NCBI GenBank assembly: GCA_027315225.1
Contig: DAHUYJ010000006.1
Span: 1 to 44,923 of the forward strand
Direction: 5' to 3'
Source: Candidatus Saccharimonadota bacterium
Lineage (GTDB): Bacteria; Patescibacteriota; Saccharimonadia; Saccharimonadales; UBA4665
DNA length: 44,923 bases
The position numbers and the translations under genes were made by a program. A model generated the notes under the pieces. The model was not told where the DNA came from. It made no database searches and saw only the letters and a list, made by a program, of their open reading frames with translations. The stretch's first letter is position 1. Every line of letters starts with the position of its first letter. Of the stretch, positions 27,310 through 36,027 are shown piece by piece.

Positions 27310-28058
27310 GCCAGAAACTCCTTGATTAAGGCAACGGTTTTATCTGGTTGGTCCAAATGCACAAAGTGCCCCGCATTCTTGACCACCTCCAGACGGGAGC
27401 CTTTGATAAGGCTGTGGTACTGCCGGCCGTCGGCAACGGGCACGGCGTCGTCGCTGGCGGCATAGATTAAAAGGGTCGGTACATCAATAGCTGCGGCGTC
27501 ACCTTGCACGTCCTGGCGAACAGTCTTCTTGAAGGTATCCTCCAGCTCCGGCACCACCAGCATGTCCGAACCTGTGGCGCCATAGAGATGCTTACGCAGT
27601 GCCTGGCGGCGGCGGCGAGGCAACCAAAGAGTAACAGCATTCCCTGTTTTGGCGATGATTTTTATGATGAGACGTCTGGTGGGGTTATTCGTCCGGACCC
27701 CAGAAGCCGCTAACAGCACCAGACGCTGAGGCTGCAGACACTCCAGACTAACGGCGCGTATTGCCAGGGCACCGCCGTTGCTGTGGCCGATTACAGCGTA
27801 CGGCTGCTGAAACTCGAGCTTGCGCAACAGATGCTCCACAAAACGGGCATAGTCATCCAGATCCCACGCCGTCTTTGGCATCTGGGTACTGCCGAACCCC
27901 GGCAAGTCGACTGATAACACACGGTATTGTACGGTAAGCTCTTTTTGCAGACCGGCCAGGCCCTTGGCGCTATCCCCCCATCCGTGCAACAGCACCACCA
28001 GTTTTCCTTTTCCGTGCAGATCATAGTGCGTCAGCAGGTCGTCAACAATAACTTGCAT
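27306..28058 (-). CDS. Alpha/beta hydrolase
   Basis: 250 residues. Oxyanion segment VVLLHGWGDSAKG, nucleophile elbow VIGHSNGGALAI, acid in LIYAASDDAVPVADG and base in NAGHFVHLDQP make a complete Ser-Asp-His triad. The substrate is unknown. It is coupled to the MurF-like gene (ATGA), which may point to an envelope precursor, but that is only context. TATAAT ends 7 nt before the ATG. Confidence 0.87.
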   Translation of the reverse strand: MQVIVDDLLTHYDLHGKGKLVVLLHGWGDSAKGLAGLQKELTVQYRVLSVDLPGFGSTQMPKTAWDLDDYARFVEHLLRKLEFQQPYAVIGHSNGGALAIRAVSLECLQPQRLVLLAASGVRTNNPTRRLIIKIIAKTGNAVTLWLPRRRRQALRKHLYGATGSDMLVVPELEDTFKKTVRQDVQGDAAAIDVPTLLIYAASDDAVPVADGRQYHSLIKGSRLEVVKNAGHFVHLDQPDKTVALIKEFLA

Positions 28059-28065
28059 GAGCTTA

Positions 28066-28071
28066 ATTATA
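28066..28071 (-). promoter_or_regulatory. -10 box of the hydrolase-murF unit
   Basis: TATAAT with 7 nt to the ATG at 28058; one of the clearest leaderless-type promoters in the window. Confidence 0.6.
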
Positions 28072-28075
28072 GCGC

Positions 28076-29422
28076 TTAGGGGGTGGAACCGGTCGTACTA
28101 CTGCCGCTCCCCAGCATGTTTAGCAGGCTGGAGCCTGATGGCGTGTTCTCTATCTGGGAGAGAGCCTGCAGCGCCGGTGTAGCATTGGCGGGAGCCTTGA
28201 TGGAGACGTTGCCGTAACTCAGCGTAACGGTCACGGAGCCGGACAAGTTGCTCTTCTTGGCTTCCTGGGCGGTGGTCTGGGCAGCTACCTTTACGATGCG
28301 CTTGGTACCCTTATCTACCCATACTGTCAGTGGCGTCTGGCCTTGGCTGGAAGAGGAACTCTTTGAGATATTTAAGGCTCCGGAGCACTTGCTGAGATTC
28401 TTCGCGACGGAGAGGCTTCTCAGGCCGTTGCCAAAGCTATTGAACTTGCTATTGTCAATATTAATATCAAATTTCTCAGCGGCCTGCCCGTTGACTGTGT
28501 CGCTGCTGGTGCTTTGGATAGTTACGAAGGGGTCTTTGGCGTACTGGCTTTCTACAAGGCTGAGATCCGAATTGGAAAGCGACCAGCTGGTATTAAGCAG
28601 GCACTTGGCTGTGCCGCTCTCATCCAGTAATGTGCTGTCAAAGACAATCCACTTGTTCGCAAGTATGCTGTTGAATGATTGGGCCATACTGCCGGAGCCA
28701 GGAAGAAAGGTATCCAGCAAGTTGGCAATGGTGCTAAGGTCACCAACCTTGACATACAGATTCTGGTTAACCAGTCGGGCTTCGACAGGAAATGTGATGC
28801 CCGAAACGCTCAGGTTAAGCTGGGCGTCGGCAGCCTTGGTGTTGGTATCTGCTGCAGTCTTGAACCCTACTTTGTAGTCGATGCCGCTGCCGGAAGCCTG
28901 GCCGCCCTGCACTGTCCCGTCAGTGCTGACCTGTTGTTGCTGCAGGCTGTTGATAAATGATTCCTTGAGTACGTTAATCGGTTTGTTTGGAAGAATTATT
29001 CCCACGTATGCAAAAGCCGCTCCTCCTCCGATTACCAGGATCGCTATGAGTGCTACCAAAAACGGCTTGAGTGAACGACGGCCCCTACCCGGCTGCGGAC
29101 TGATTGGCGCATAAGGGTCAACGCCGCCAATGACAGGTCCGGACTGGCCGGCAGCAGGATTAAGCGGTGGCTGTTGCCAGGCTGGCTGGACTGGAGGCAC
29201 TTGATTGACCCCGTTAGCCGGTCCTGCCGGCGCCGCAGGCTCAAATCCTCCTTGTATGACCGTGCCGGGCGTAACTACCGAGCCGGGAGTAGCAACTTCT
29301 TGACCTGGTACCGTCGGCGGGGACGGAGTCGAAGCCGGAAAAGGTTGCGGCACCTCTTGCGGATTAGGGTTAGAGGGCGTCATATCCGGGTTAGTATTGG
29401 GGTTGATGTCGTTTGGCTGCAT
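28076..29422 (-). CDS. Membrane-anchored secreted protein with Pro-rich cytoplasmic segment
   Basis: 448 residues. Residues 1-115 are Pro/Asn/Gly-rich and probably cytoplasmic; one helix at about 119-141 (LKPFLVALIAILVIGGGAAF); the rest is extracytoplasmic, with alternating beta-type sequence, two isolated cysteines (in TAKCLLN and LSKCSGA) that could form a disulphide, and WVDKGTKRIVKV. This shape recalls LppX/LprG-like lipid-carrier folds, but that is a guess. GAGGAG precedes the ATG. Confidence 0.7.
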   Translation of the reverse strand: MQPNDINPNTNPDMTPSNPNPQEVPQPFPASTPSPPTVPGQEVATPGSVVTPGTVIQGGFEPAAPAGPANGVNQVPPVQPAWQQPPLNPAAGQSGPVIGGVDPYAPISPQPGRGRRSLKPFLVALIAILVIGGGAAFAYVGIILPNKPINVLKESFINSLQQQQVSTDGTVQGGQASGSGIDYKVGFKTAADTNTKAADAQLNLSVSGITFPVEARLVNQNLYVKVGDLSTIANLLDTFLPGSGSMAQSFNSILANKWIVFDSTLLDESGTAKCLLNTSWSLSNSDLSLVESQYAKDPFVTIQSTSSDTVNGQAAEKFDINIDNSKFNSFGNGLRSLSVAKNLSKCSGALNISKSSSSSQGQTPLTVWVDKGTKRIVKVAAQTTAQEAKKSNLSGSVTVTLSYGNVSIKAPANATPALQALSQIENTPSGSSLLNMLGSGSSTTGSTP

Positions 29423-29522
29423 GAATAAGAGCTCCTCTATACGGGCTGAAAATTTGCTTACCTATTGATTATACATAAGCATGTTTGTTGTACAAAGCGC
29501 TATGCTCAAACACTGTCGACAC

Positions 29523-29598
29523 TGGTGGAGATGCGGGGAGTCGAACCCCGGACCTCGGCAATGCGAATGCCGCGCTCTACCAACTGAGCTACATCCCC
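29523..29598 (-). tRNA. tRNA-Ala(CGC)
   Basis: 76 nt including encoded CCA. A complete cloverleaf was read by eye: acceptor GGGGATG with CATCTCC (one G-U), D stem GCTC/GAGC, anticodon stem CGGCA/TGCCG with loop TTCGCAT (anticodon CGC), T arm CGGGG/CCCCG with TTCGACT. Last of three tRNAs on this strand. Confidence 0.95.
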
Positions 29599-29606
29599 AG
29601 CCTATC

Positions 29607-29695
29607 TGGTGGGCGAGGTGGGACTCGAACCCACAAGGCTTATTCAGCCAGCGGATTTTAAGTCCGCCGCGTATACCAAGTTCCGCCACTCGCCC
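29607..29695 (-). tRNA. tRNA-Leu(TAA)
   Basis: 89 nt including encoded CCA. Class II tRNA with a long variable arm (CTGGCTGAATAAGCC region); anticodon stem GCGGA/TCCGC with loop CTTAAAA (anticodon TAA, reads UUA/UUG); acceptor GGGCGAG with CTCGCCC; T loop TTCGAGT. Confidence 0.95.
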
Positions 29696-29705
29696 TGCCC
29701 TAAAA

Positions 29706-29779
29706 TGGAGGCGCCGACCGGAATCGCACCGGCGTAAAAGGTTTTGCAGACCTCTGCGTAACTACTCCGCCACGGCGCC
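29706..29779 (-). tRNA. tRNA-Cys(GCA)
   Basis: 74 nt including encoded CCA. The acceptor GGCGCCG pairs perfectly with CGGCGCC; discriminator U73 as in tRNA-Cys; anticodon loop CTGCAAA (anticodon GCA). First of the three-tRNA cluster. Confidence 0.95.
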
Positions 29780-29796
29780 AGAACTCTAACAGGGCT

Positions 29797-29802
29797 ATTA
29801 TA
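29797..29802 (-). promoter_or_regulatory. -10 box of the tRNA cluster
   Basis: TATAAT 17 nt upstream of the tRNA-Cys 5' end, in the right orientation for transcription of Cys-Leu-Ala as one precursor. No clear -35. Confidence 0.55.
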
Positions 29803-29816
29803 GCGTATGATTTATT

Positions 29817-30614
29817 TTAGCTTATATCACGGCGTCGAAAACCGATATATGACACCGCCCCGAATAGTATAACGACCACAAGGATAATAATGGCCTCGTT
29901 CCAATTGCCCTTTCCGGCAAGGACGTCGGTAGGATGGTAATAATTGTACGGTAAAAGTTTGGCCGGCCAGCTTAGCCAGTGTACGGTTCCGCTAAGCGAA
30001 GTGAACAAGTAACTGGCAAACAGCAACAGCGTGGCAATACCGACACTGGCCGCGCGGGCACCCCTGCCGAGAGCAGTGAACATAAAGGCCAGTGCTCCGA
30101 AAATCAGTGCCAGGCCTGCCGACATAACCGTTGCTTCCGCGAGCCAGGCAAGGGGGATATGGAGCTTCACCAGCCAGGCGAGAACCATAGTCGCGGCTGA
30201 AGTTGACAGGGCAATCACCGCCAGAATGCACAATCCCGCGAGAGCCCGCGCCACCAGCACTCTTCCGCGCGAGACAGGCCGGCTCAGAAGCAGTTCCAGC
30301 GTATGGTCCTGTTCGTCCCGTGCCAACAGCGAACTACCCAGGCCGATACACACGATGCCAAAGATAATTGGCAGCATCAGGTAATAGGCGTTGGCGCTTA
30401 AGTACCCCTCTGGCGAGAAGAAGTTATTGGTGTCGGCGATTAGCGACTTGGCAGCTTGGGGCAAGCTGCTGAAGGTGTGGTTCAGCGTTGCGGCCTGGTC
30501 GCGGAATGGCGGGTAGACACCGACTACGAGCGCCATGTAAGCAGCCACGCCTACCGACCACCAAAGGATATACCATCGCCGCTGCCAGAGTGTCCGGGTA
30601 AGGATCGGTATCAT
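29817..30614 (-). CDS. ABC-2 type transporter permease
   Basis: 265 residues with six predicted membrane helices (for example YILWWSVGVAAYMALVV, YLMLPIIFGIVCIGLG, IIILVVVILFGAVSYIGF) and LARDEQDHTLELLLSRPVSRGRVLVARAL, the cytoplasmic coupling region typical of ABC-2 exporters. It forms an exporter with the upstream ATPase, to which it is coupled by a 4-nt ATGA overlap. The cargo is unknown. Confidence 0.87.
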   Translation of the reverse strand: MIPILTRTLWQRRWYILWWSVGVAAYMALVVGVYPPFRDQAATLNHTFSSLPQAAKSLIADTNNFFSPEGYLSANAYYLMLPIIFGIVCIGLGSSLLARDEQDHTLELLLSRPVSRGRVLVARALAGLCILAVIALSTSAATMVLAWLVKLHIPLAWLAEATVMSAGLALIFGALAFMFTALGRGARAASVGIATLLLFASYLFTSLSGTVHWLSWPAKLLPYNYYHPTDVLAGKGNWNEAIIILVVVILFGAVSYIGFRRRDIS

Positions 30615-31519
30615 TTGGCTGCCTTCCGATAAAATCGCAGGAACTGCTGCTCCAGATTGACTTCCTGCTGCTCAAACTGGAGCACACGGTGACGAGCCAG
30701 TATGGCAAACAGCGGCTGTAGCTCTCCCCTGATGGAAATAGTCAGGTGATGCTCGCTATGAGCAGTAATTTTGGCAGAATCCAGCTTCTTTAGATCAGCA
30801 AGCGGTGCCGCGTCATGAAATGTAATTTTGAAGGTATGGGACGCCTGGTCGGCTAGGTCGGCAAGCGTTTGCTCAGCCACCAGTTTGCCTTCACGAATGA
30901 AGCCGATGCGGTCGCACATACGCTGTACTTCGCTGAAGTTATGGCTGCTTATGAACATGCAGGCCTTGCGCTCGCGCGTCTCGTTGACCAACTTGAAGAA
31001 CTCTTCCTGCATGAGCGGGTCGAGGCCGGAAGTCGGCTCGTCGAGAATAAGCACTCCCGGCTCGTGCATGAACGCTTGTATGAGTGCGATCTTTTGACGG
31101 TTGCCTTTGGAGAGCTCTTTGATCGGCGCTTGCAGATTGGCGTCAAAGCGCCGCGCGAGACCTTCTGCATAGTCTTTATGCTTCAGCGGCTGCAGCTCCG
31201 CCATATAGTCCAGGAATTGTTTGCCGGTCATGTTGCCGTAGAGCGCAACTTCGCCGGCCAGGTAACCAACGTGTCTTTTAACAACAACGGTGTCTTGTAC
31301 GATATCGTGCCCCATAATAGTGGCGCTGCCCCCGGTCGGCTGGATGAAGTTGAGCAGCGTGCGGATAGTGGTGGACTTACCAGCACCATTGGCGCCCAGG
31401 AAGCCATAGACTTCGCCTTCATGGACTTGTAGCGAAACCTTGTTAAGCGCCAGTTGCGGCGCGCGGCCGTAACGCTTACTGAGTTTATCAAGTGCGATCA
31501 TCGCATTGGCTGTATTCAT
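30611..31519 (-). CDS. ABC transporter ATP-binding protein
   Basis: 302 residues from ATG 31519; a longer frame upstream lies antisense-like over the desaturase gene and was dropped. Walker A GANGAGKSTT, signature LSKGNRQK, Walker B VLILDEPTSGLDPL, switch ISSHNFSEVQ, plus a C-terminal extension of the DrrA/YhaQ kind. It lies 10 nt after the desaturase gene. Confidence 0.93.
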   Translation of the reverse strand: MNTANAMIALDKLSKRYGRAPQLALNKVSLQVHEGEVYGFLGANGAGKSTTIRTLLNFIQPTGGSATIMGHDIVQDTVVVKRHVGYLAGEVALYGNMTGKQFLDYMAELQPLKHKDYAEGLARRFDANLQAPIKELSKGNRQKIALIQAFMHEPGVLILDEPTSGLDPLMQEEFFKLVNETRERKACMFISSHNFSEVQRMCDRIGFIREGKLVAEQTLADLADQASHTFKITFHDAAPLADLKKLDSAKITAHSEHHLTISIRGELQPLFAILARHRVLQFEQQEVNLEQQFLRFYRKAAK

Positions 31520-31529
31520 AATCAAGCGG

Positions 31530-32723
31530 TTACACAGCAAGCGCAGGTTTACCCACCCATATAATGCTTGGGTCATCAGCTGCTGCTGCACGTCTCTCAT
31601 CCCGTTGTTCTGCGTATCGGGCCGCTGTCTTCTTGAGGCCGCCCATGAAAGCCAAAGTACGCTCGCGTGCCCTCTCGGCCTCATCATCAAGGCCTTCCAG
31701 TGAGACAAACCCCAGCCGTTTGAGTACCGGGCTGAGGATTTTGTCATGGTGAATCTCAAGGTCGTAGACCCCGGCTTCGGCCACAATGCCAGCATGCGTC
31801 CAAAAATCCCTGATACCGGTTCCGGGCATCTGGAAGCCGCGGATCTGCTTTTCAAGCGCCTTCACGACTGTTGATGGGTCAATCTGCGTTGCGGCTTCGG
31901 TCAAATCACGATAAAAGGCGAAGTGCTTGTTCTCGTCACCGGCGATGCGGGTCATGATAGTACGGGCAACCTGGCGCACATATGACTCCCTATGTTCCGG
32001 ATCCAGGCTATCGGCTTTTACGGGCTCTACACTGGCCAGGGCCGTACCGTCTTTGCTTAAGCGCACAATCGCCTCGTCCTGCTCTACAGTGTCAGCAATT
32101 AGTTTTCCGGTATTCATGTGGCTGATGCGCGTAGCCAATTCCTGAATTGTGACGTACACGAAAGCTTCGGTTGCAGAGGGAGGCTCAGGAACTTCTGCAG
32201 TAATAATTTGGGCCATCCTGTCGCGATCCAGTTGCACTGGATCGACCAGACGACCTGTCGTCATGTACGCACGCATAACTTCGGAATGCCGATCTTCTTC
32301 GCCTGTCCAGATCCTGTTCCAAAAGTTCAAGGCCTCATTCCCCCCGAACTTCCTGTTGATAGTCTCGGAGTACCAAGGCAAGTTGTCTTCGGTTAAGAGG
32401 CCGAGTAAGAGGGCGCTGACGGCCGCCTGCGGCAGGGTGGCTTTGTCCTGATCTTTATGCCAGTCATAATTAGGGGCGAAGTTTTGGCCAACCGTCCATG
32501 GCACCATCAAAGCCGGGGTCCACTGGTCTGAGTTATCGCCCATATATGTAGTCACGGTTGGGAACTCATCCCTAAGTGCAGGATCCCTGAACCGTGCAGG
32601 ATTAATGTGGCGGTTGATCAGCGGAATAGCCACGTCTGTCAGTTGCGGCAGTAACGCTTTATCGACCTCGGGATTAATGGGAGGGACTTCGTCCAAGGGG
32701 GTTAGTTCTGCTCGTTCTGTCAT
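31530..32723 (-). CDS. Acyl-ACP desaturase (soluble diiron)
   Basis: 397 residues from ATG 32723. Both diiron half-sites are present and spaced as in plant stearoyl-ACP delta-9 desaturase: E112 (LLTEDNLP), E143-x2-H146 (GEEDRH), E195 (TIQELATR) and E264-x2-H267 (GDENKH). It would insert a double bond into ACP-bound fatty acid using O2 and reduced ferredoxin. It lies 4 nt after the pilin-like gene and before an ABC exporter. No ferredoxin or fatty acid synthesis gene is in the window. Confidence 0.9.
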   Translation of the reverse strand: MTERAELTPLDEVPPINPEVDKALLPQLTDVAIPLINRHINPARFRDPALRDEFPTVTTYMGDNSDQWTPALMVPWTVGQNFAPNYDWHKDQDKATLPQAAVSALLLGLLTEDNLPWYSETINRKFGGNEALNFWNRIWTGEEDRHSEVMRAYMTTGRLVDPVQLDRDRMAQIITAEVPEPPSATEAFVYVTIQELATRISHMNTGKLIADTVEQDEAIVRLSKDGTALASVEPVKADSLDPEHRESYVRQVARTIMTRIAGDENKHFAFYRDLTEAATQIDPSTVVKALEKQIRGFQMPGTGIRDFWTHAGIVAEAGVYDLEIHHDKILSPVLKRLGFVSLEGLDDEAERARERTLAFMGGLKKTAARYAEQRDERRAAAADDPSIIWVGKPALAV

Positions 32724-32727
32724 GAAG

Positions 32728-32889
32728 TCAATTTTTATGGTTAGCCGTCCTGTTGTCAACTATATTATTCTTGACATGCTTATTGGCGTTGTACACGTAC
32801 CAGCCCACGAACGCTATCATGGCTATGATGATAACTACCAACAAACTTTCGATAATTAAACCGCTCTGATTTTTGCTGAGCTTATTCAT
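32728..32889 (-). CDS. Pilin-like small membrane protein, 53 residues
   Basis: A short gene found by translating the gap: it starts MNKLSKNQSG, then LIIESLLVVIIIAMIAFVGW and YVYNANK. A basic N terminus, a Gly followed by a hydrophobic stretch with Glu at position four, and one membrane helix are the features of type IV prepilin N termini, here without a globular domain. The Glu is one position off the usual +5. Its ATG lies inside the palindromic promoter at 32887-32910. It stops 4 nt before the desaturase start, so the two are probably one operon. Confidence 0.7.
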   Translation of the reverse strand: MNKLSKNQSGLIIESLLVVIIIAMIAFVGWYVYNANKHVKNNIVDNRTANHKN

Positions 32890-32910
32890 GTACACTGTCT
32901 AGTGTACATG
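32887..32910. promoter_or_regulatory. Palindromic divergent promoter containing both start codons
   Basis: Perfect 10-bp arms CATGTACACT and AGTGTACATG around GTCT. Each strand has a TACACT -10-like box followed 11 nt later by ATG: minus strand into the pilin-like gene (ATG at 32889), plus strand into the 588-residue membrane protein (ATG at 32908). No -35 is visible on either side. Confidence 0.6.
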
Positions 32911-34674
32911 AGAGGGCTTATCACTCGGGCGCTAAAACGGTTCACGTACAGCAGCAAAAAGTACGCGGATCGGCAGACGCTACTAGTGAAACTGGTAGTC
33001 GTACTGTCGCCTTTAATCATTTACCTGATTTTTTCCTTGATATTCTTTGGGCCGAATAGTTTTGGAGAATTATCCAAAGATATATTTTCGAACAGCGGCG
33101 ACCCGCAGCAGTTTATATGGTTCTATAACTGGTGGCCGTTCAGCCTGGCCCACCACCTTAACCCATTTGTCACCCGGTTCCCATGGTATCCGCTCGGGTA
33201 CAACCTGGCCTGGCCTACTTCCATACCGACGCTTTCCTTGCTCCTGGCGCCAGTGACGCTGCTGGGCAACGCAGTCCTGTCTTTTAACCTGGCAGCCCTA
33301 CTCTCGCCGGTACTGGCCGCGACGACCTGTTTTTATCTCGTCCGCCACATTACCAAGCAATACCTGCCATCTCTCATTGCCGGATATATTTACGGCTTTT
33401 CGAGCTTTGAGATCACCGAACTGCTCGGACATCCGCAGGTCTACGCGGACTTTTTAATCCCTGTGGTCGTGCTGCTGTTTTTGCTCAGGTTTGAGGATAA
33501 GCTTAAAACTATTCCCTACGTAATCCTGACCGGCCTGTTGCTCGCCCTGCAGTTCGGCATTTCGACGGAGGTATTCGCGACTTTTATTGTATTTTCCTGT
33601 GTCGCTTTGGTGGTTTTTTACCTTTCCCTACACCGCGCCAGAAAGGCGCTGGTGTCGGCGACCCGCCAGTCCGGTCTAGCGCTTGCGCTTGCCATTGTAC
33701 TATTGTCGCCGTACCTGTACTTTATGGCGATCGGCCATAAAGAGGTGCCGAACACGATACATCCGATCATTCCCTTCTCTGCCAACGCGGCCAATTATTT
33801 TATCCCTTCGCCGGTGACACTGGTGGGCGGAAGCTCGCTCATGGTATTGTCCCGACATTTTACGGCGAACCTGAGCGAAAACGGAGCTTATCTGGGCCTG
33901 CCGCTACTGATCATCCTGGCGTACATCGCCATAAAATACTGGCGCAAAAAAGCGGTCAGGGCCACTATCATACTGCTGGCCATCATCATGCTGGCATCGC
34001 TGGGCCCAAGGTTACACATCATAGGCCAAGTAGGTACTGCCGTACCCCTGCCATGGGCCCTGGTTTCGTGGCTGCCTCTGCTTAAATCCGCGCAGCCGGA
34101 CCGATTCACGCTCTATGTTTTTCTCGTGGTAGCGGTAATTGTCGGCGTGTGGCTCGCTATGGGGACTACCCGGAAAAACCCGCGCCTGAAGTACGCGGCC
34201 GTAGTGTTGGGCATGATCTGCATCATGCCCAACCCGGCGCAGTACACGTGGAGTAGTGTCCCGGTTCCGCCCGTGTTCAAAAAGCCTTTGATCAGCCGGT
34301 ACATCCCCAAAGGCAGCAACATTATTATCCTGCCCTTCGAAAGATACGGAAGCAGCAACTATTACCAATACGCTTCGGGCATGTATTTCACGCAAACCGG
34401 CGCGTACGTCGGGTTCGTACCTGCCGATTACGCGAGCAACCCCGTTGTCGAGTCATTCTTCGGCGGCGCGCCGGAGCTTCATTTTGCCCAGGACCTAAAG
34501 GGTTTTTGCGCAAACAACCATGTCACGAGAATCATTTATTTACCGCAGACCCCCGCCGCACTGGTTAAGGCCATCAACTCGCTGGGCTGGCCAACGCGGC
34601 ACGCCTACGGGGCTGTCATAGTAACCACCCCGGAGTATGCCGCATCACATAAAACTGCGGCGTATCCCGCTTAA
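32908..34674 (+). CDS. Large multi-pass membrane protein, GT-C glycosyltransferase-like
   Basis: 588 residues from ATG 32908 (a GTG two codons earlier is possible). About 11 membrane helices fill residues 25-450, with an early loop SNSGDPQQFIWFYNWWPFSLAHHLNPF. This acidic/aromatic first loop and helix layout recall GT-C polyprenyl-phosphate-dependent glycosyltransferases and YfhO-like proteins. The C-terminal 120 residues look extracytoplasmic (IPKGSNIIILPFERYGSSNYYQY). The exact activity is unknown. The 3' end meets the convergent glycosidase gene with a 4-bp overlap. Confidence 0.65.
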   Translation: MRGLITRALKRFTYSSKKYADRQTLLVKLVVVLSPLIIYLIFSLIFFGPNSFGELSKDIFSNSGDPQQFIWFYNWWPFSLAHHLNPFVTRFPWYPLGYNLAWPTSIPTLSLLLAPVTLLGNAVLSFNLAALLSPVLAATTCFYLVRHITKQYLPSLIAGYIYGFSSFEITELLGHPQVYADFLIPVVVLLFLLRFEDKLKTIPYVILTGLLLALQFGISTEVFATFIVFSCVALVVFYLSLHRARKALVSATRQSGLALALAIVLLSPYLYFMAIGHKEVPNTIHPIIPFSANAANYFIPSPVTLVGGSSLMVLSRHFTANLSENGAYLGLPLLIILAYIAIKYWRKKAVRATIILLAIIMLASLGPRLHIIGQVGTAVPLPWALVSWLPLLKSAQPDRFTLYVFLVVAVIVGVWLAMGTTRKNPRLKYAAVVLGMICIMPNPAQYTWSSVPVPPVFKKPLISRYIPKGSNIIILPFERYGSSNYYQYASGMYFTQTGAYVGFVPADYASNPVVESFFGGAPELHFAQDLKGFCANNHVTRIIYLPQTPAALVKAINSLGWPTRHAYGAVIVTTPEYAASHKTAAYPA

Positions 34675-35951
34675 ATCGGCTTGCTGTTTTTGGCAAAGTA
34701 CGCCTGTATCAATTGGCCCGCTCCTTGACCAAACGTATGGCTGCACTTATAGCTGGGCAATAGCCTGCTGGGTTTCCTGAGTTTGACGGCCCTTCTGGGA
34801 TCCCTGGCCTTGTTTACGTTAGAAGGGATCGTCAGGTGGTTCCCGCGCACCAGTGAACCAGCCTGCAATGACCAGGCAATGAGACCAATGTGGTGTTTAA
34901 GAAGATACCCCAAATACAGAGGGGCATTCGTATACGCCTTGGAATAGCATTCGGCCCAGGGCGATTGGTACTGGGACCACTCCCCATCCACAACCGGGTG
35001 AACATCAGATAGTTTTCCTAGCTGGTTCCAGCTGCCAGGGCTGTTGAGGTTGGGGTGATGGATTGAGTACACGATATTCGACCCTTTTATCAGGCGGCTG
35101 TTGGCCGGCAGTTCCCTTGCCTCACGAGGCCCCTCTATCCAGATCAGATTATTGACGCCGCGGTTTCTTATTTGGTCAACCAGGGTCTGCATGCCAAGAT
35201 AACGGACGCCATAGACCTTGCCTCCGTATTCCCATAGCCTCCACATTTGCGCAGAAGTTAACTGATTTTTGGAGCTCTTGCGGTTTTTACGATACACATG
35301 CCTTTTGCTTATATGGATTAAAAACCTGTTGAATATAATGCCGCTATGCCTGGGCTTTGCGACCGCATGCGGTGCCTTCGGTTCATTAAATATGTCGAAT
35401 ATCACGAATGGTTGGTTGCCAAATGTCCGGGACATAACCTTCCAGAACCTGGATGTTACCGCGGTCGGATCCGGGATTTTACTGGTAAATTCCGTTTGGT
35501 CATTGATAACAACCGCCATTCCCAGCTTGCGTGCGAAAGCAACCTGGGCGACTACGTGCTGCAGAAACTCCTTATTGTATGCCTCACCGCGCTTAAGGCC
35601 CGAGAATAAGTTGCTCTCCGCGACTTGCAGCCGGATAGTATTGGCGTGCCAATACCTGGACGCGGCGATCATCTGGGCTCTGTCGTTTGCGGTATATCTG
35701 GAGTAGTCGGAGTCTTCCAGGCCGCCGTACACCGATATCCCTTCCGGGATGTACTCCTGCCCGTTGGCCAATAAAACCTGGTTCCCTACCACCCGTAATT
35801 CCGGGCCGGACCCGGGTACCGTATTGCTCGTAGATTGGGCAAACGCATAACCCGAGGAGAGTAGTTGGCTCGACACAAACACAGCCACCGTCAGCATCGT
35901 TAGCCAGCCGGCCAAAGAAGTAGTTGGAATGAAGAAGTATCTTGCGCGCAA
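34671..35951 (-). CDS. Secreted GH5-type glycoside hydrolase
   Basis: 426 residues from a TTG start preceded by AGAGG and, further up, TATAAT. The signal peptide covers about residues 1-38 (LTMLTVAVFVSSQLLSSGYAFA). The cellulase-like (beta/alpha)8 core shows NTIRLQV, VIFDIFNEPK (acid/base Glu), NLIWIEG, YSIHHPN and HPVVDGEWSQ (nucleophile Glu), matching clan GH-A family 5. It probably cuts beta-1,4-glucan or a related glycan outside the cell. A basic insert lies between the two glutamates. Confidence 0.85.
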   Translation of the reverse strand: MRARYFFIPTTSLAGWLTMLTVAVFVSSQLLSSGYAFAQSTSNTVPGSGPELRVVGNQVLLANGQEYIPEGISVYGGLEDSDYSRYTANDRAQMIAASRYWHANTIRLQVAESNLFSGLKRGEAYNKEFLQHVVAQVAFARKLGMAVVINDQTEFTSKIPDPTAVTSRFWKVMSRTFGNQPFVIFDIFNEPKAPHAVAKPRHSGIIFNRFLIHISKRHVYRKNRKSSKNQLTSAQMWRLWEYGGKVYGVRYLGMQTLVDQIRNRGVNNLIWIEGPREARELPANSRLIKGSNIVYSIHHPNLNSPGSWNQLGKLSDVHPVVDGEWSQYQSPWAECYSKAYTNAPLYLGYLLKHHIGLIAWSLQAGSLVRGNHLTIPSNVNKARDPRRAVKLRKPSRLLPSYKCSHTFGQGAGQLIQAYFAKNSKPI

Positions 35952-36027
35952 AAATTTTAACCTCTAGTGTAGCATTTGATTATAGCAAAAGTTACGGAAA
36001 GACTGTGGGAAGTTGTATTATCTCGAA

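Noticed and set aside
29481-29789. Open frame of 102 codons on the plus strand with RWDSNPQG-type words
   Set aside because: It is exactly antisense to the three tRNA genes; such words are known translations of tRNA complements.
31520-31855. N-terminal extension of the ABC ATPase frame
   Set aside because: It lies over the desaturase coding region on the same strand in another frame; the ABC domain begins after 31519.
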